Positions 52,599-62,502 of a stretch of DNA of 64,000 nt are shown here, piece after piece. Below the pieces are notes generated by a model. It was not told where the DNA came from and made no database searches. It worked only from the letters and a program-made list of their open reading frames with translations. A program made the translations under genes and the position numbers. Origin of the DNA: Microvirga ossetica (GTDB lineage: Bacteria; Pseudomonadota; Alphaproteobacteria; Rhizobiales; Beijerinckiaceae); the NCBI RefSeq assembly GCF_002741015.1, contig NZ_CP016616.1:4986501-5050500 (forward strand), written 5' to 3'. Position 1 is the stretch's first letter; each line of letters begins with the position of its first letter.

Positions 52599-53057
52599 AT
52601 GTTGCGCCAAATTCTCGTGGGTGCTGCCGTCAGTCTTGGCAACATTGCCATCCATGCGTTGTTGATGGCGGCCGTACTATGGGCGGCGCGCACCGCGGTT
52701 GCGATTGCGACGTTCCGTCAATCGCTTCAATTGATCGCCGTCATGATTGCGACCGTGTCGTTCCTGATGGCCGCGCACCTTGCGGAGGTGCTCGTTTGGG
52801 CCTTGGCTTACGCAATCGTCGGTGCTGCACCTGACGACACCGATCTCATTTACTTCGCCTTCGTGAACTACACGACGCTCGGCTATGGCGACGTGACTCC
52901 CATCGAGCGTTGGCATTTGCTTGGGCCCATGACGGCGATGAACGGCGTCCTGCTGTTCGGGTGGTCGACCGCAGTGATCTTTGAGATCCTGCGGCGGGCA
53001 ATGACGACCATCCGCAGCGAAGAAGGACGTAGAAAGAGACGTGGGTGGCCCGAGTAA
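52599..53057 (+). CDS. Small ion channel, two-TM potassium type
   Basis: 152 aa. Hydrophobic helices flank a pore loop with the selectivity-filter sequence TTLGYGD (about residues 91-97, within YFAFVNYTTLGYGDVTPIERWHLLGP). The last helix (MTAMNGVLLFGWSTAVIFEILRRA) is followed by a short basic tail. There is no cytosolic ligand domain, so this is a minimal ion_trans_2-type channel, probably tetrameric. Confidence 0.85.
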   Translation: MLRQILVGAAVSLGNIAIHALLMAAVLWAARTAVAIATFRQSLQLIAVMIATVSFLMAAHLAEVLVWALAYAIVGAAPDDTDLIYFAFVNYTTLGYGDVTPIERWHLLGPMTAMNGVLLFGWSTAVIFEILRRAMTTIRSEEGRRKRRGWPE

Positions 53058-53234
53058 TGCGGCAGACGCATCCAAAGGCACGCGAATACCGGCTCTTGGC
53101 ACGGGGCGGACCTTATCCGGATTCCCGCATGGGCGGGGTGAGCAGACCTTTACACGATTACGCTTAGAGGCTGTGTTCGACCCCAACCGGACGCTCTTTG
53201 CTGGTCCGCGCGGCATTCCCGACCTGAGGCATGC

Positions 53235-54284
53235 TCACGTGGCAGCAGTCGTGGCCGACCGCATGCGCGCCTGCGTCGGCGTCGTTCCCGTCCACCGCTT
53301 GAAGGCCGTTGTGTAGGCGCTGACCTCCTGAAACCCGAGAAGCCAGGCGATCTGCGAGATCGACAGACTGGCATCCTCCAGATAGCCCAGTGCGAGATCC
53401 CGCCGCATTTCCTCCAGTGTCCCGGTAAAGGTCGCGCCCTCGGTGGCGAGCCGACGGGCGAGTGTCCGTTGGCTCATGCCCAGCGTCGCGGCGATATCGG
53501 CAATCTGCGCCCGGCCGTGCGGCAGGATCGGGGCGATGGCGTTTTCCACGTGGACCCGCATCGGGCTGGCCGGAGCGGCCCGACGGGTCAGGATTTCCTC
53601 GCAATTCCGGATCAGGACCTCGCCGAGATGGGGGTCGGCGCCGATGAGCGGGAGCTGCGAGGCCCCGCGGGCGAAGGCGATCTCGTCACTTTCCGCGCCG
53701 AAGGCGACCTTGCAGCCGAAGAAGGCGTCCGGTTCGTCGGATGAGCCTCGGCGCGGGTGGACGAACCTGACGCGGACGGGCCGGAGGCTCTTGCCCGTCA
53801 GGTGACGGCACACGCGCACGAACGCCGTCACCAGGAACTCCATCTGATGGCGGTCGGTGTGCCGCGGTACGCCGACATAGCTGATCCGGACGCAAAGATC
53901 GGGATCCTGCCGGCACTGCACCCTCATGCCCTCGTTGGCGACGGTGCTGTACCGTTCGGCCCGGGCCAGGGCCTCTCCCAGCGTCGCGGAAGAGGCGAGA
54001 ATGTAGTAGAGCAGCCCGATTTCCGGAAGCTCGAACCCTCCGGCGAGGTGGAAGCCGAGAAGGTCATCGCCAACGGCGTCGGCCACGAGCCCCAGCAGCG
54101 CGATCTGGTTCCGGACACCGATACGGGTGTCGCGATGCTCCATCTGAACGAACGTGAGAGCCGCCTGGTGCAGGAGCGGCGCAGGGTCGATGTTGGCCTC
54201 ACGGGCGCGTGCCATCGCAAGGCGGGCGATCCCTCCGCCTGCCGTGGGCGGCATTGTGCCTGATGTCCCAAGTGACCGGTGCAT
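53235..54284 (-). CDS. AraC-family transcriptional regulator (2)
   Basis: 349 aa from the ATG at 54284 (MHRSLGTSGTMPPTAGG); the frame is open further up, but that part lacks family features. An AraC ligand-binding-like domain (LGLVADAVGDDLLGFHLAGGFELPEIGLLYYILASSATLGEALARAERY) is followed by the C-terminal HTH pair (QIADIAATLGMSQRTLARRLATEGATFTGTLEEMRRDLALGYLEDASLSISQIAWLLGFQEVSAYTTAFKRWTGTTPTQAR). Same subfamily as the regulator at 41556. Targets unknown; candidates are the small genes to its right. Confidence 0.87.
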   Translation of the reverse strand: MHRSLGTSGTMPPTAGGGIARLAMARAREANIDPAPLLHQAALTFVQMEHRDTRIGVRNQIALLGLVADAVGDDLLGFHLAGGFELPEIGLLYYILASSATLGEALARAERYSTVANEGMRVQCRQDPDLCVRISYVGVPRHTDRHQMEFLVTAFVRVCRHLTGKSLRPVRVRFVHPRRGSSDEPDAFFGCKVAFGAESDEIAFARGASQLPLIGADPHLGEVLIRNCEEILTRRAAPASPMRVHVENAIAPILPHGRAQIADIAATLGMSQRTLARRLATEGATFTGTLEEMRRDLALGYLEDASLSISQIAWLLGFQEVSAYTTAFKRWTGTTPTQARMRSATTAAT

Positions 54285-54497
54285 CGCATCCGTTCTCCCG
54301 CAAGGCCGCCATCCGGCACCATGCCCGTGGCCCATGTCAACAAGCCAATGGCCCAGCATCACAAGACCGTCGCCCGGGATCGCAGGTATAGGCATGGCAT
54401 CGACAGCGCCCTTGAGCAGGGGCTGCGGGATCACCCGGCCCCGATGCGCGCGGCTGCCTGCATTGCCGGATGTCGTGTGCAATCGATGGAGAACAAA

Positions 54498-54845
54498 ATG
54501 CCCCAGCCGCAAGCGATGGCGGCCAACGCACCTTGCCCGCTGTCCGACGCCGACTGGATCGAGCAGAGGATCATTCGCGCCTACGTGCAGCTCGCTCTGG
54601 AGCCGAATGATACGGACGGCTCCCGCGCGGTCACGCTTGCCGGGCTTGATGGCCTCGAGATTCGCCTGACGGAAAGGTCCCTGGATGGCATTGCCGATCT
54701 GGCAACGTTCTGGCTCGAACTTCGCTCACCGGCGACCGGGGCGACCCTCGACAGCCTTGGTTGCCACGAGTTCGACGAGGACGAAATGTCGGCCGCCGTC
54801 GCATTCGTCGAGCAGGCCCTGCACCGGTTGCGGACCCTGCACTGA
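54498..54845 (+). CDS. Small hypothetical protein, 115 aa
   Basis: Start at the ATG at 54498, with GGAGAAC ahead; an ATG at 54486 is also possible. Acidic soluble protein (LSDADWIEQRIIRAYVQLALEPNDTDGSRAVTLAGLDGLEIRLTERSLDGIADLATFWLELRS... FDEDEMSAAVAFVEQALHRLRTLH). No recognised family. It is divergent from the AraC gene and 134 bp from the DUF6894 gene. Confidence 0.6.
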   Translation: MPQPQAMAANAPCPLSDADWIEQRIIRAYVQLALEPNDTDGSRAVTLAGLDGLEIRLTERSLDGIADLATFWLELRSPATGATLDSLGCHEFDEDEMSAAVAFVEQALHRLRTLH

Positions 54846-54978
54846 CGGCAGCAGCGCAGCCATCGACCGTCTGGAGCGGCATTTAGGTGCCGGTACCGAA
54901 CCCCGTCGGCAAGGCTGCCCTGAAACAGCACCATCGAGCAGGGCAAAGCAGCCCTTATGCCGTGAGGTCACCTCTCCC

Positions 54979-55242
54979 ATGCCGCGCTTCTACTTCGACC
55001 TGCTCCTGGGATCGCACGCCAATCGCGATGAGGAGGGGCACTCCATCGACAGCCTCCAGGCCGCCGAGATCGAGGCCATGCGCACGGCAGGCGAACTCGC
55101 GCGGGACCGACTGCTCGCGATGCAAGAGGCAACACCCGAGGACATTCAGGTCACCGTGAGGAACGAGGAGCGGCAGCAGGTCCTCACGGTGACGGTTTCG
55201 ATCCGGATCAATCGGATGGAGGAGTGCCACGGCCTTGGATGA
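54979..55242 (+). CDS. DUF6894-like small protein, 87 aa
   Basis: MPRFYFDLLLGSHANRDEEGHSIDSLQAAEIEAMRTAGELARDRL... VTVRNEERQQVLTVTVSIRI matches the compact alphaproteobacterial family that begins MPRYFFD and contains DEEG near residue 18. Function unknown; the family is abundant in Rhizobiales genomes, often in several copies. Confidence 0.7.
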   Translation: MPRFYFDLLLGSHANRDEEGHSIDSLQAAEIEAMRTAGELARDRLLAMQEATPEDIQVTVRNEERQQVLTVTVSIRINRMEECHGLG

Positions 55243-55254
55243 TTCCGCCAGCAA

Positions 55255-55656
55255 TCACCCTTCCGGGCATGGAAACCGTATCGGACCGTAAGAAACACGC
55301 CCGTGAATGTCGGACGCTTGTCCGGCCCATATCTCATGATCTCTCAGGGCATGGCTTGAGCAATCAGCCAAACCGGCGGCGAGTTTGTCAAGATCCCAGA
55401 GCCGCCCGCCTGCGGAGACGCAATCCCATACGAAGTTCTGTCCTTGTTTCCACCCCCGCTCAGCCAGAGCCGTCGTGAGAGCGTCTTCGGCTTCGAAGAG
55501 GTTGTTGGGTGGGCAAGGATCAGCCATCAAGAGCCTGCCGATGCGGCGAGGCTGCTGGGCTGCGACCTGTGCAACAGACATCAGGCCAAGAACGAGGCTG
55601 GCAAAGGCCAGAACGCACGCACTTCTGACGCGGGGTCCCGAACGGCATCTACGCAT
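55255..55656 (-). pseudogene. ABC-type substrate-binding protein (DUF534/TrpX-like), 3' truncated
   Basis: The start is intact: GGAGGTGAGC ahead of the ATG at 55656, signal peptide (SACVLAFASLVLGLMSVAQVAAQQ), then PRRIGRLLMADPCPPNNLFEAEDALTTALAERGWKQGQNFVWDCVSAGGRLWDLDKLAAGL, the standard N-terminus of uncharacterised ABC binding proteins. After LAAGLAD the sequence stops looking like the family and ends 30 residues on; about 200 residues are missing. Near the break the plus strand carries a different frame (SDRKKHARECRTLV, from 55270), which may be a piece of another small gene joined to it. Confidence 0.65.
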
Positions 55657-56293
55657 GCTCACCTCCGAGAATGATGACGGCGAGAGTCCGCTGGGTTCGG
55701 AGTTCGTTTCCACGGCACGCGACTGCGCGACCACGACGAACGCTCTCGCTCCGGACCTGACGCAGCCTCGGCGAACAGCGAAGGATGGTATTTCTATGGG
55801 ATGGAATGGACAAATCGCATCCTGGGGTACTCCAACCCGCCTCAGCATATTCACGGCGGCCGGATTGAGGGTGGCTTACGCGCTCATCGGCCATCTCCAC
55901 CAGTTAGGTAGGCCCAAGCATGCGCCAACCAAAAGGACCGCTCCTGGCACTCCTCTGAAGCAACCCGATTGTCAGCTCTGGCGGCGAGTACCGGACGTTC
56001 CGAAAATGCAAGGAATCTCGGCCCCTGACCCGGAGGAGACATTTCGCTGCGACCGACACCCGATCGGGCGATAGAGGTCTGACCCAACAGGCCGTTCCTG
56101 AGCGCCTCGCCGGATGGGCCGCCCGTCGCGATCCCATGTCGCGCGCCGACGGCCTCGGGGTCACAAGCGCCGCCAACCGATCCAAGCCGCTCCCTTACGG
56201 CCCCGGGAGAACCGGCGTGCGGTTGGGCGGTATCCATGGCATCATCGTCAGATCAAGGTCCACCAGACTTCGACCGGATGGCAGGGATCCGCC
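55657..56293. other. Gap of about 640 bp
   Basis: It contains the promoter region of the truncated ABC protein gene on the left and of the cyclase gene on the right. Long plus-strand frames here are low-complexity shadows without family features. No gene called. Confidence 0.4.
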
Positions 56294-58072
56294 ATGACCG
56301 ATCTGGGAGTCCAACGAAGGCTGACGACCGTCGTGGCTGCCGACGTGGTCGGCTACTCGCGCCTCGTCGAAGCTGACGAGGCCGGCACGCTCGCGGCCTT
56401 GAAGAGGCTCCGGCTGACCGTGCTGGAGCCCCTTCTGGCCGAGCACCGGGGCCGTCTCGTCAAGCTGATGGGCGACGGCCTCATCGCGGAGTTCGGCTCC
56501 GTTGTCGGCGCGGTGGCCTGCGCGGCGGCCATCCAGACCCGGTTGGCCGAAGGCCAGGACGCAATCCCGCCCGAGCGCCGGATTGTCCTGCGCATCGGCA
56601 TCAACCTCGGCGATGTGGTTGTCGAGGGCGACGATCTCCTGGGCGACGGCGTCAACGTGGCGGCGCGGCTGGAGCAGGCGTGCCCGCCCGGCGGCGTGCT
56701 GGTCTCCGGACCTGCTTATGATCAGCTCACCGGCAAGATCGATGTCCCGTTCGAGTCGGCGGGCGAACTGCGCCTCAAGAACATCGCGCGGCCCGTGCGG
56801 GCGTACCGCATAATGCCCGGTGGCTCCCTGGCCCCGCTAGCCACCGTCCCCCTCATGGACAGGCCTGCGGTGGCGGTGCTGCCGTTCGACAACATGAGCG
56901 GCGATCCGGAACAGGCCTACTTCAGCGACGGTATCACCGAGGACATTATCACGGAGCTCTCCCGCTTCCGCGAACTCATGGTGATCGCCCGCAACTCCTC
57001 CTTTGCCTTCCGCGGGAAGAACACGGACGTGCGCGAGATCGGCCACACGCTCGGCGCTGGCTACGTGGTCGAGGGCAGCGTCCGGCGGGCGGGCAACCGG
57101 CTGCGGATCACGGCCCAGCTTATTGGGGCCGCCACGGGAGCACACCTGTGGGCCGAGCGTTACGATCGAGGCGTCGAGGACATCTTCGACATCCAGGAGG
57201 AGATCGCCAAGGGCATTGTGGCGACAGTGGCGCAACGGGTTCTCGAGGACAGCGAGGCGGCGGCACGACGGCGGCCGCCGGAGGACATCCTGTTCCTGCG
57301 CGGCCACCGCCTCTCGGACGTGTTCACGCCTGGGGCGCAGGATCAGGCGCGTGCGCTGTTCGAGCAGGCGCGGGCAATCGACCCGACTTTCGCGCGGGCC
57401 TATACAGGCCTCGCCTACAACCATTCCAACCGCTCGATCGATGAAGGAGTCGGCATCCCGCGCGATCGGAACCCGGACCTGATCGCCGCGCTTGACCTGG
57501 CCCGGCAAGCCTTGGCCCTGGACCCCAACGATCCGCGCGTGCAGGCCACTATCGCCCGCATGCATCTGGCTTGGCGCGACTTCGATGCCGCTGAGCGCCA
57601 CTTCAACCTAGCCCGCGAGATGAACCCGAACGATCCCACGATCCAGGTCACCTGGCCGTGGATTCAGGCCTGCCTCGGGCACCCCGAGATGGGCCTGCCC
57701 GCCGCCGAACTGGCCAAGCGGCTGAACCCGCGCTATCCACGCTGGTACGACGACTACGTGGCCCGCATCCTGTTCCTCCTCGGCCGCTACGAAGAGGCGG
57801 AGGCCATGCTGCGGCGGAAGACATCCGGGGCACCCGAGGAACACCCGCGGGACATGGGCTGGCGGACCGCCGCGTGCGGCCATCTGGGGTGGGAGGACGA
57901 GGCCCGCCGTTGCGCGGGCTGGTTTGTGCGGGCGGTCGGGAGGTACTGGCGCGGCGATCCGGCCGGGCCACGGGAGTATGTCGACTGGTTCATTGACGTC
58001 ACGTCCCTGAAACGGGTGAAGGACGAGGAGCGCCTCCGCGACGGCCTGCGCGCGGCCGGCCTGCCGGCATGA
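56294..58072 (+). CDS. Class III adenylate/guanylate cyclase with TolB-like and TPR regions
   Basis: 592 aa from the ATG at 56294. The cyclase domain (about 1-175) has metal Asp D17 (AADVVGYS) and D61 ([10 protein letters not shown]), transition-state N121 and R125 ([11 protein letters not shown]), and K57/D118 at the positions that favour ATP. A TolB-N-like domain follows ([48 protein letters not shown]), then TPR repeats. No membrane helix is seen, so it is cytosolic. It probably makes cAMP. Orphan in its neighbourhood; the TolB/TPR regulator at 47446 shares its C-terminal architecture. Confidence 0.88.
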   Translation: MTDLGVQRRLTTVVAADVVGYSRLVEADEAGTLAALKRLRLTVLEPLLAEHRGRLVKLMGDGLIAEFGSVVGAVACAAAIQTRLAEGQDAIPPERRIVLRIGINLGDVVVEGDDLLGDGVNVAARLEQACPPGGVLVSGPAYDQLTGKIDVPFESAGELRLKNIARPVRAYRIMPGGSLAPLATVPLMDRPAVAVLPFDNMSGDPEQAYFSDGITEDIITELSRFRELMVIARNSSFAFRGKNTDVREIGHTLGAGYVVEGSVRRAGNRLRITAQLIGAATGAHLWAERYDRGVEDIFDIQEEIAKGIVATVAQRVLEDSEAAARRRPPEDILFLRGHRLSDVFTPGAQDQARALFEQARAIDPTFARAYTGLAYNHSNRSIDEGVGIPRDRNPDLIAALDLARQALALDPNDPRVQATIARMHLAWRDFDAAERHFNLAREMNPNDPTIQVTWPWIQACLGHPEMGLPAAELAKRLNPRYPRWYDDYVARILFLLGRYEEAEAMLRRKTSGAPEEHPRDMGWRTAACGHLGWEDEARRCAGWFVRAVGRYWRGDPAGPREYVDWFIDVTSLKRVKDEERLRDGLRAAGLPA

Positions 58073-58113
58073 GAGTGCGGAGACGAGCCAGGACGTGAGA
58101 GAAGCCGCCCGGC

Positions 58114-58255
58114 CTACTGTGGAAAGACCGTCTGACATTCCGGGAGGCGGTGGACTGGCGCCGCCATGGCCTGCAACTGCTCAGGCTTGGCGCAAGGCGG
58201 GAAGCCGGCGGACTGCATCCCCTCGACCAGCCGCTGCCGCTCGGCGTCGGCCTGG
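58114..58255 (-). pseudogene. C-terminal remnant of a second cyclase/TPR-type protein
   Basis: The minus strand reads [45 protein letters not shown] and a TAG (58114-58116). The [13 protein letters not shown] part parallels the end of the cyclase encoded just left of it ([13 protein letters not shown]), and cyclase/TPR proteins often end this way. The frame is cut where DctA-like sequence begins near 58252. Only about 45 codons; inference. Confidence 0.4.
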
Positions 58256-59288
58256 TGCCGGCTTCAATGCCAACCCCGCCACCCTCGATGCCAAGGCCGT
58301 CATGACCTATGCCGGCAAGGCGCAGGAGCAGACCGTCACCGAGTTCCTGCTGAACGTGATCCCGAATACGGTCATCGATGCATTTGCAAAAGGCGACATC
58401 CTGCCCGTCGTGCTGATCTCGCTCCTGTTCGGATGCGTGCTGGCGCGGCTCGGTGATCGCGGGAGACCTGTCAAGGACATGATCGATGCGGCGAGCGGCC
58501 TCGTTTTCGGCGCGATCAACATCATCATGAAGCTCGCCCCAATTGGGGCATTCGGGGCCATGGCCTTCACCATCGGCCGCTACGGCGTCGGCTCGCTCGG
58601 TCCGCTCGCCATGCTGATTGGTACGTTCTACCTGACGTCGGTCATCTTCGTGGTGGTGGTGCTCGGCGGGATCGCATGGGCCGCCGGCTTCAACATCTTC
58701 CGGTTCCTGGCCTACATCAAGGAAGAGATCCTGATCGTGCTGGGCACCAGCTCATCCGACTCGGCCTTGCCGTCCCTGATGGAGAAGCTGGAGCGCCTCG
58801 GCTGCTCGAAACCGGTCGTCGGGCTTGTCGTGCCGACCGGGTACGTCTTCAACACCGATGGCACCAGCATCTACATGACGATGGCGGCCCTGTTCGTGGC
58901 CCAGGCCACCAACACCGACCTGAGCCTGACGCAGCAGCTCGCCATCTTTGCCGTCGCCATGCTGACCTCGAAAGGCGCGAGCGGCGTCACCGGCGCCTCC
59001 TTCATTGCCCTTGTCGGAACGCTCTCGGTGGTGCCCACGATCCCGGTGGCCGGAATGGCCCTGATCCTTGGCGTTGACCGCTTCATGAGCGAGGCCCGGG
59101 CGCTGGTGAACATGATCGGCAACGGTGTTGCCACGGTCGTGATGGCCCGATGGGAGGGAGAGCTCGACCAGGCTCGCATGGATGCCGTGCTACGCGGCCA
59201 CGCCGGAGACGAAGATGCAGTCTCCCTGGGCGATGTCGAAGCCATAGCATCGCGCCCCAGGACATCGCCCGTCGAGCAGGTGGCATGA
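58246..59288 (+). pseudogene. C4-dicarboxylate transporter DctA-like, 5' truncated
   Basis: Family sequence begins abruptly at [18 protein letters not shown] and then runs cleanly to the C-terminus: [37 protein letters not shown], the [19 protein letters not shown] loop, [25 protein letters not shown] and [15 protein letters not shown]. These are the substrate and sodium/proton-binding regions of DctA/GltP carriers. About the first 100 residues (three helices) of a roughly 440-residue protein are missing, replaced upstream by unrelated sequence. An internal ATG at 58301 exists, but a working carrier without the first helices is unlikely. Confidence 0.75.
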
Positions 59289-59359
59289 GAGCTCAAGCCA
59301 ATATCCCGGTAGCGTGCGTGCTGCCAGGACCCAGGGTATGCTTCCGAAGGAACCGAGTG

Positions 59360-59908
59360 ATGCCGATCTACAGCCTTGACGGGATTGCTCCCGAGTTTCC
59401 GCACCCGCAGCAGATCTGGATCGCACCGGATGCCAACGTGATCGGCCGCGTCCGGCTCGGGTCCGATGTCAGTGTGTGGTTCGGGGCCGCGCTCCGCGGC
59501 GACAATGAATGGATTGAGATCGGTGCCCGCTCCAACATTCAGGATGGTGCGGTGCTTCACACAGACATGGGATATCCGCTCACGATTGGCGAGGGTGTCA
59601 CGGTTGGGCACCATGCCATTCTGCACGGCTGCTTCATAGGCTCGAACACGCTGATCGGAATGGGGGCGACGATCCTCAATGGAGCCCGGATCGGCGCCGA
59701 CTCGATCGTGGGAGCGAACGCCCTTGTGACCCAGGGCAAGGAGTTCCCGGACGGGTCCTTGATCGTCGGCTCGCCGGCGAAGGCCGTGCGTTCCCTTGAT
59801 GCCGAGAGCATTCAGCGGCTCCGAGCGAGTGCAACCCGCTATGTCGAGAACGGCCGCCGGTACACGGGCGAACTTGTACGTATCGACGAAGCTCGCGCGA
59901 AAATATGA
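59360..59908 (+). CDS. Gamma-carbonic anhydrase family protein
   Basis: 182 aa. A left-handed beta-helix of hexapeptide repeats ([43 protein letters not shown]...). The three zinc ligands of the family are present: H67 in VLHTD, H84 in VGHHAIL and H89 in LHGC. Trimeric cytosolic enzyme type; actual CO2 hydration is proven for few members. The ATG at 59360 overlaps a TGA in GTGATG. Complete gene. Confidence 0.9.
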   Translation: MPIYSLDGIAPEFPHPQQIWIAPDANVIGRVRLGSDVSVWFGAALRGDNEWIEIGARSNIQDGAVLHTDMGYPLTIGEGVTVGHHAILHGCFIGSNTLIGMGATILNGARIGADSIVGANALVTQGKEFPDGSLIVGSPAKAVRSLDAESIQRLRASATRYVENGRRYTGELVRIDEARAKI

Positions 59909-60299
59909 CGAGTGCCGCAGCGTTCCGCGTCGGATTTAAAGGGGCCTGACGCCAATGCATCGCGTTCGGCTCCCGGGCTAACCGGCAGACGGTGTGCCCT
60001 CAACTGGCTGTTCGGGCGAGCCGATCCTTCATCAGAGGAGAAGCGGCAGATAAAGCGCGCTGATGGTCCCGGTCAGCACCAGCACAGCGGCGATGGTGGC
60101 TCCCAGTGAGCCTTGGTCATTGTCGCGATCCCTGGCTGTTCTCTCAAAATTCCAATGTCATCAGCCAGAACCGGCGCAGGATCCGGGCTCGTGCTGGGGC
60201 GGACAACCCATCTGCCGGGAGGGTTGGAAGAAGGGATTCCAGATGCCTTCAGACACCCCTTCTTCCATTTCCAAGCGATTGGTCCGAGCGCCCTTTGTG
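59909..60299. other. Gap of about 390 bp with a possible gene end
   Basis: On the minus strand a short frame reads SLGATIAAVLVLTGTISALYLPLLL and stops at a TGA (60029-60031). It looks like the last membrane helix of a lost gene; the upstream part hits a stop within 20 codons. Nothing else is supported. Confidence 0.35.
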
Positions 60300-60655
60300 T
60301 TAGGCGGCAACGGCGAGAGCCGTCCCGGTTAGGCGTCCGAGCTCGACCTTTGCTCCGTCAATGGCCTGATCCCGGATTTCCGGCCCAAAGGCCAGACGTT
60401 CCGCCCGCACAAACGAGACGTCGGTGATGCCGATGAAGCCGAGCATCGTGCGAAGGTGGGGCTCCTGCGAGTCCATCGCCTGGGCCGGGCCCTCACTGTA
60501 GAGGCCGCCGCGGCTTTCCACCACGATGGCGCGCTTGCCGGTCACGAGACCTTCAGGTCCCGCTTCGGTGTAGCGGAAGGTCAGGCCGGCGCGGAGCACG
60601 TAGTCGAACCAGACCTTGAGCGTCGATGGGATGCCGCTCCTGGCATGGGCCGGCG
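60300..60655 (-). pseudogene. Azoreductase/NADH-quinone oxidoreductase (AzoR-like), 5' truncated
   Basis: From about [86 protein letters not shown] to the C-terminal AVAA, the sequence follows FMN-dependent AzoR proteins, including the GGLYSEGPA cofactor loop. The first half, with the flavodoxin-like start, is absent, and the codons just upstream ([12 protein letters not shown]) leave the family. Pirin lies divergently next to it, a common pairing with AzoR. Confidence 0.7.
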
Positions 60656-60770
60656 CCCTGGTCCGCCAAGGCCCCGGTCCTATGTCCAGGGGCATTCCTT
60701 CAACGGGGTTCCCGAGGCATCGGGAGGCCGGACGCACCCAACCCACCCGTGCAGGTCAAGGAGACATCTG

Positions 60771-61715
60771 ATGAGCTGGAACCCCGCCGAAGATCCGAAA
60801 CCCGGTGACAAGCACGCCTGCGACGCCATCGAGACCGTGATCGTGCCCCGCGCCCGTGACCTTGGCAGTTTCGAGGTGCGCCGGGCGCTGCCCTCGGCGC
60901 AGCGGCAGATGGTTGGTCCCTTCATCTTTTTCGACCAGATGGGGCCGTCCGAGTTCCTGCTCGGGTCCGGCATGGACGTGCGGCCCCATCCGCATATCGG
61001 CCTCTCGACCGTCACCTACCTGTTCGACGGCGAAATCATGCACCGGGACTCGTTGGGGACCGAGCTCCCCATCCGGCCGGGCGAGCTCAACTGGATGACC
61101 GCCGGCCGGGGCATCGTCCATTCCGAGCGGACGGCGCCGGAGGTGCGCGCGACGGGCTCGAAGCTCTTCGGCATACAGAGCTGGGTGGCCTTGTCGGCCA
61201 AGGACGAGGAGACCACGCCCGGCTTCGTCCACTACGAGGCGAGCGAGATGCCGGTGCTCGATGGTGACGGCAAGACCGTGCGGCTGATCGCAGGCTCCAT
61301 CCTCGGCACCAGCTCACCGGTGACGACATCGAGCCAGATATTCTATGCCGACGTGGTGCTGCGGGCGGGATCCTCCGTGCCGCTCGACCCGGACTACGAC
61401 GAGCGGGCAATCTACACCGTCTCGGGCGAGGTTGAGATCTCCGGCGACGTATTCCCGCCAGGGCAACTCCTGGTCTTCAGGCCGGGCGACCGCATCACGA
61501 TCCGGGCGCGCAGCGATGCCCGCTTCATGATGCTCGGCGGCGAGCCGATGGACGGCCCGCGGTTCATCTGGTGGAACTTCGTCTCGTCGCGGCAGGACCG
61601 CATCGAGCAGGCCAAGGCCGACTGGAAGGCGGCGCGGTTCGACACCGTGCCGGGCGACGAGACCGAGTTCATACCGCTGCCCGAGCCGCCGCCTCCGCCG
61701 GTCCATTATCCATAG
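60771..61715 (+). CDS. Pirin family protein
   Basis: 314 aa. Bicupin fold; the N-terminal metal site is complete: H73 and H75 ([26 protein letters not shown]), H117 and E119 (GRGIVHSER). The C-terminal part [46 protein letters not shown] belongs to the second cupin. Such proteins are iron-binding and some have quercetinase activity. AGGAGAC precedes the ATG. It is followed by the hydrolase gene within 2 bp, so the two form an operon. Confidence 0.9.
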   Translation: MSWNPAEDPKPGDKHACDAIETVIVPRARDLGSFEVRRALPSAQRQMVGPFIFFDQMGPSEFLLGSGMDVRPHPHIGLSTVTYLFDGEIMHRDSLGTELPIRPGELNWMTAGRGIVHSERTAPEVRATGSKLFGIQSWVALSAKDEETTPGFVHYEASEMPVLDGDGKTVRLIAGSILGTSSPVTTSSQIFYADVVLRAGSSVPLDPDYDERAIYTVSGEVEISGDVFPPGQLLVFRPGDRITIRARSDARFMMLGGEPMDGPRFIWWNFVSSRQDRIEQAKADWKAARFDTVPGDETEFIPLPEPPPPPVHYP

Positions 61716-61717
61716 CG

Positions 61718-62502
61718 ATGTCCGTACGGACGCAAATCTTCGACTTTCCGGGCTCGCAGGGCCAGCGCATGTCGGGTCGGCTCGACCTGCCGGAAGGAAC
61801 CGCAGCCGCCTACGCGGTCCTTGCCCATTGCTTCACGTGCGGCAAGAACTCGGTGGCGGCGGTGCGGATCGCGCGGGCGCTCGCGGCCCGCGGGATCGGC
61901 GTTCTCCGGTTCGACTTCACCGGGCTTGGGCAGAGTGAGGGCGAGTTCTCGCAGGCCACCTTCAGCGGCGACGTCGCCGACCTGGCAGCAGCGGCCCGCG
62001 CGATGGAGCGGGAAGGCTATCCGCTCAGCATCCTGATCGGGCACAGCCTCGGAGGTGCCGCGGCTCTGGCAGCAGCCGGGCAGTTGCCGGACATTGCCGC
62101 TGTAGTCACCATTGGTGCCCCCTGCGACACGCAGCATTTGATCCGTCTTCTGGACGGCAGCCTCGACCGGATCCTCCGCGAAGGTGAGGCCCGTGTGAGA
62201 CTGGGCGGGAGTCATTCGTCATCAGTCGGGCTTTCGTCGAGAACCTGCGCGACCAGGATCAGAGGCACCGGATCGGCCATCTCGACCGTCCGTTGCTGAT
62301 CCTGCATTCGCCCCGGGACGAAGTCGTGAGCATCGAGAGCGCCGGCGCAATCTTCCAGGCCGCGCGCCATCCCAAGAGCTTTGTGTCGCTTGACCCGGCC
62401 GACCACCTCCTGACCAAGGCAGTCGATGCCGAGTATGCCGCAACGATGATTGCGGCATGGATATCGCGCTTCGTTCCCGTGATCGATCCAACGTCGGGCT
62501 AG
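61718..62502 (+). pseudogene. Alpha/beta hydrolase (OsmC-fusion family), frameshifted and without OsmC part
   Basis: The first frame, from the ATG at 61718, shows MSVRTQIFDFPGSQGQRMSGRLDLPEGTAAAYAVLAHCFTCGKNS, RFDFTGLGQSEGEF and nucleophile S110 in IGHSLGGAAALAAAGQLP. At about 62208-62212 (GGCGGGAGTC) the family sequence moves to another frame, which reads SFVISRAFVENLRDQD... PLLILHSPRDEVVSIESAGAIFQAARHPKSFVSLDPADHLLTKAVDAEYAATMIAAWISRFVPV and stops at 62502. One missing base would explain it. In relatives an OsmC domain follows; here it is absent. A sequencing error cannot be ruled out for the frameshift, but not for the missing domain. Confidence 0.75.
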
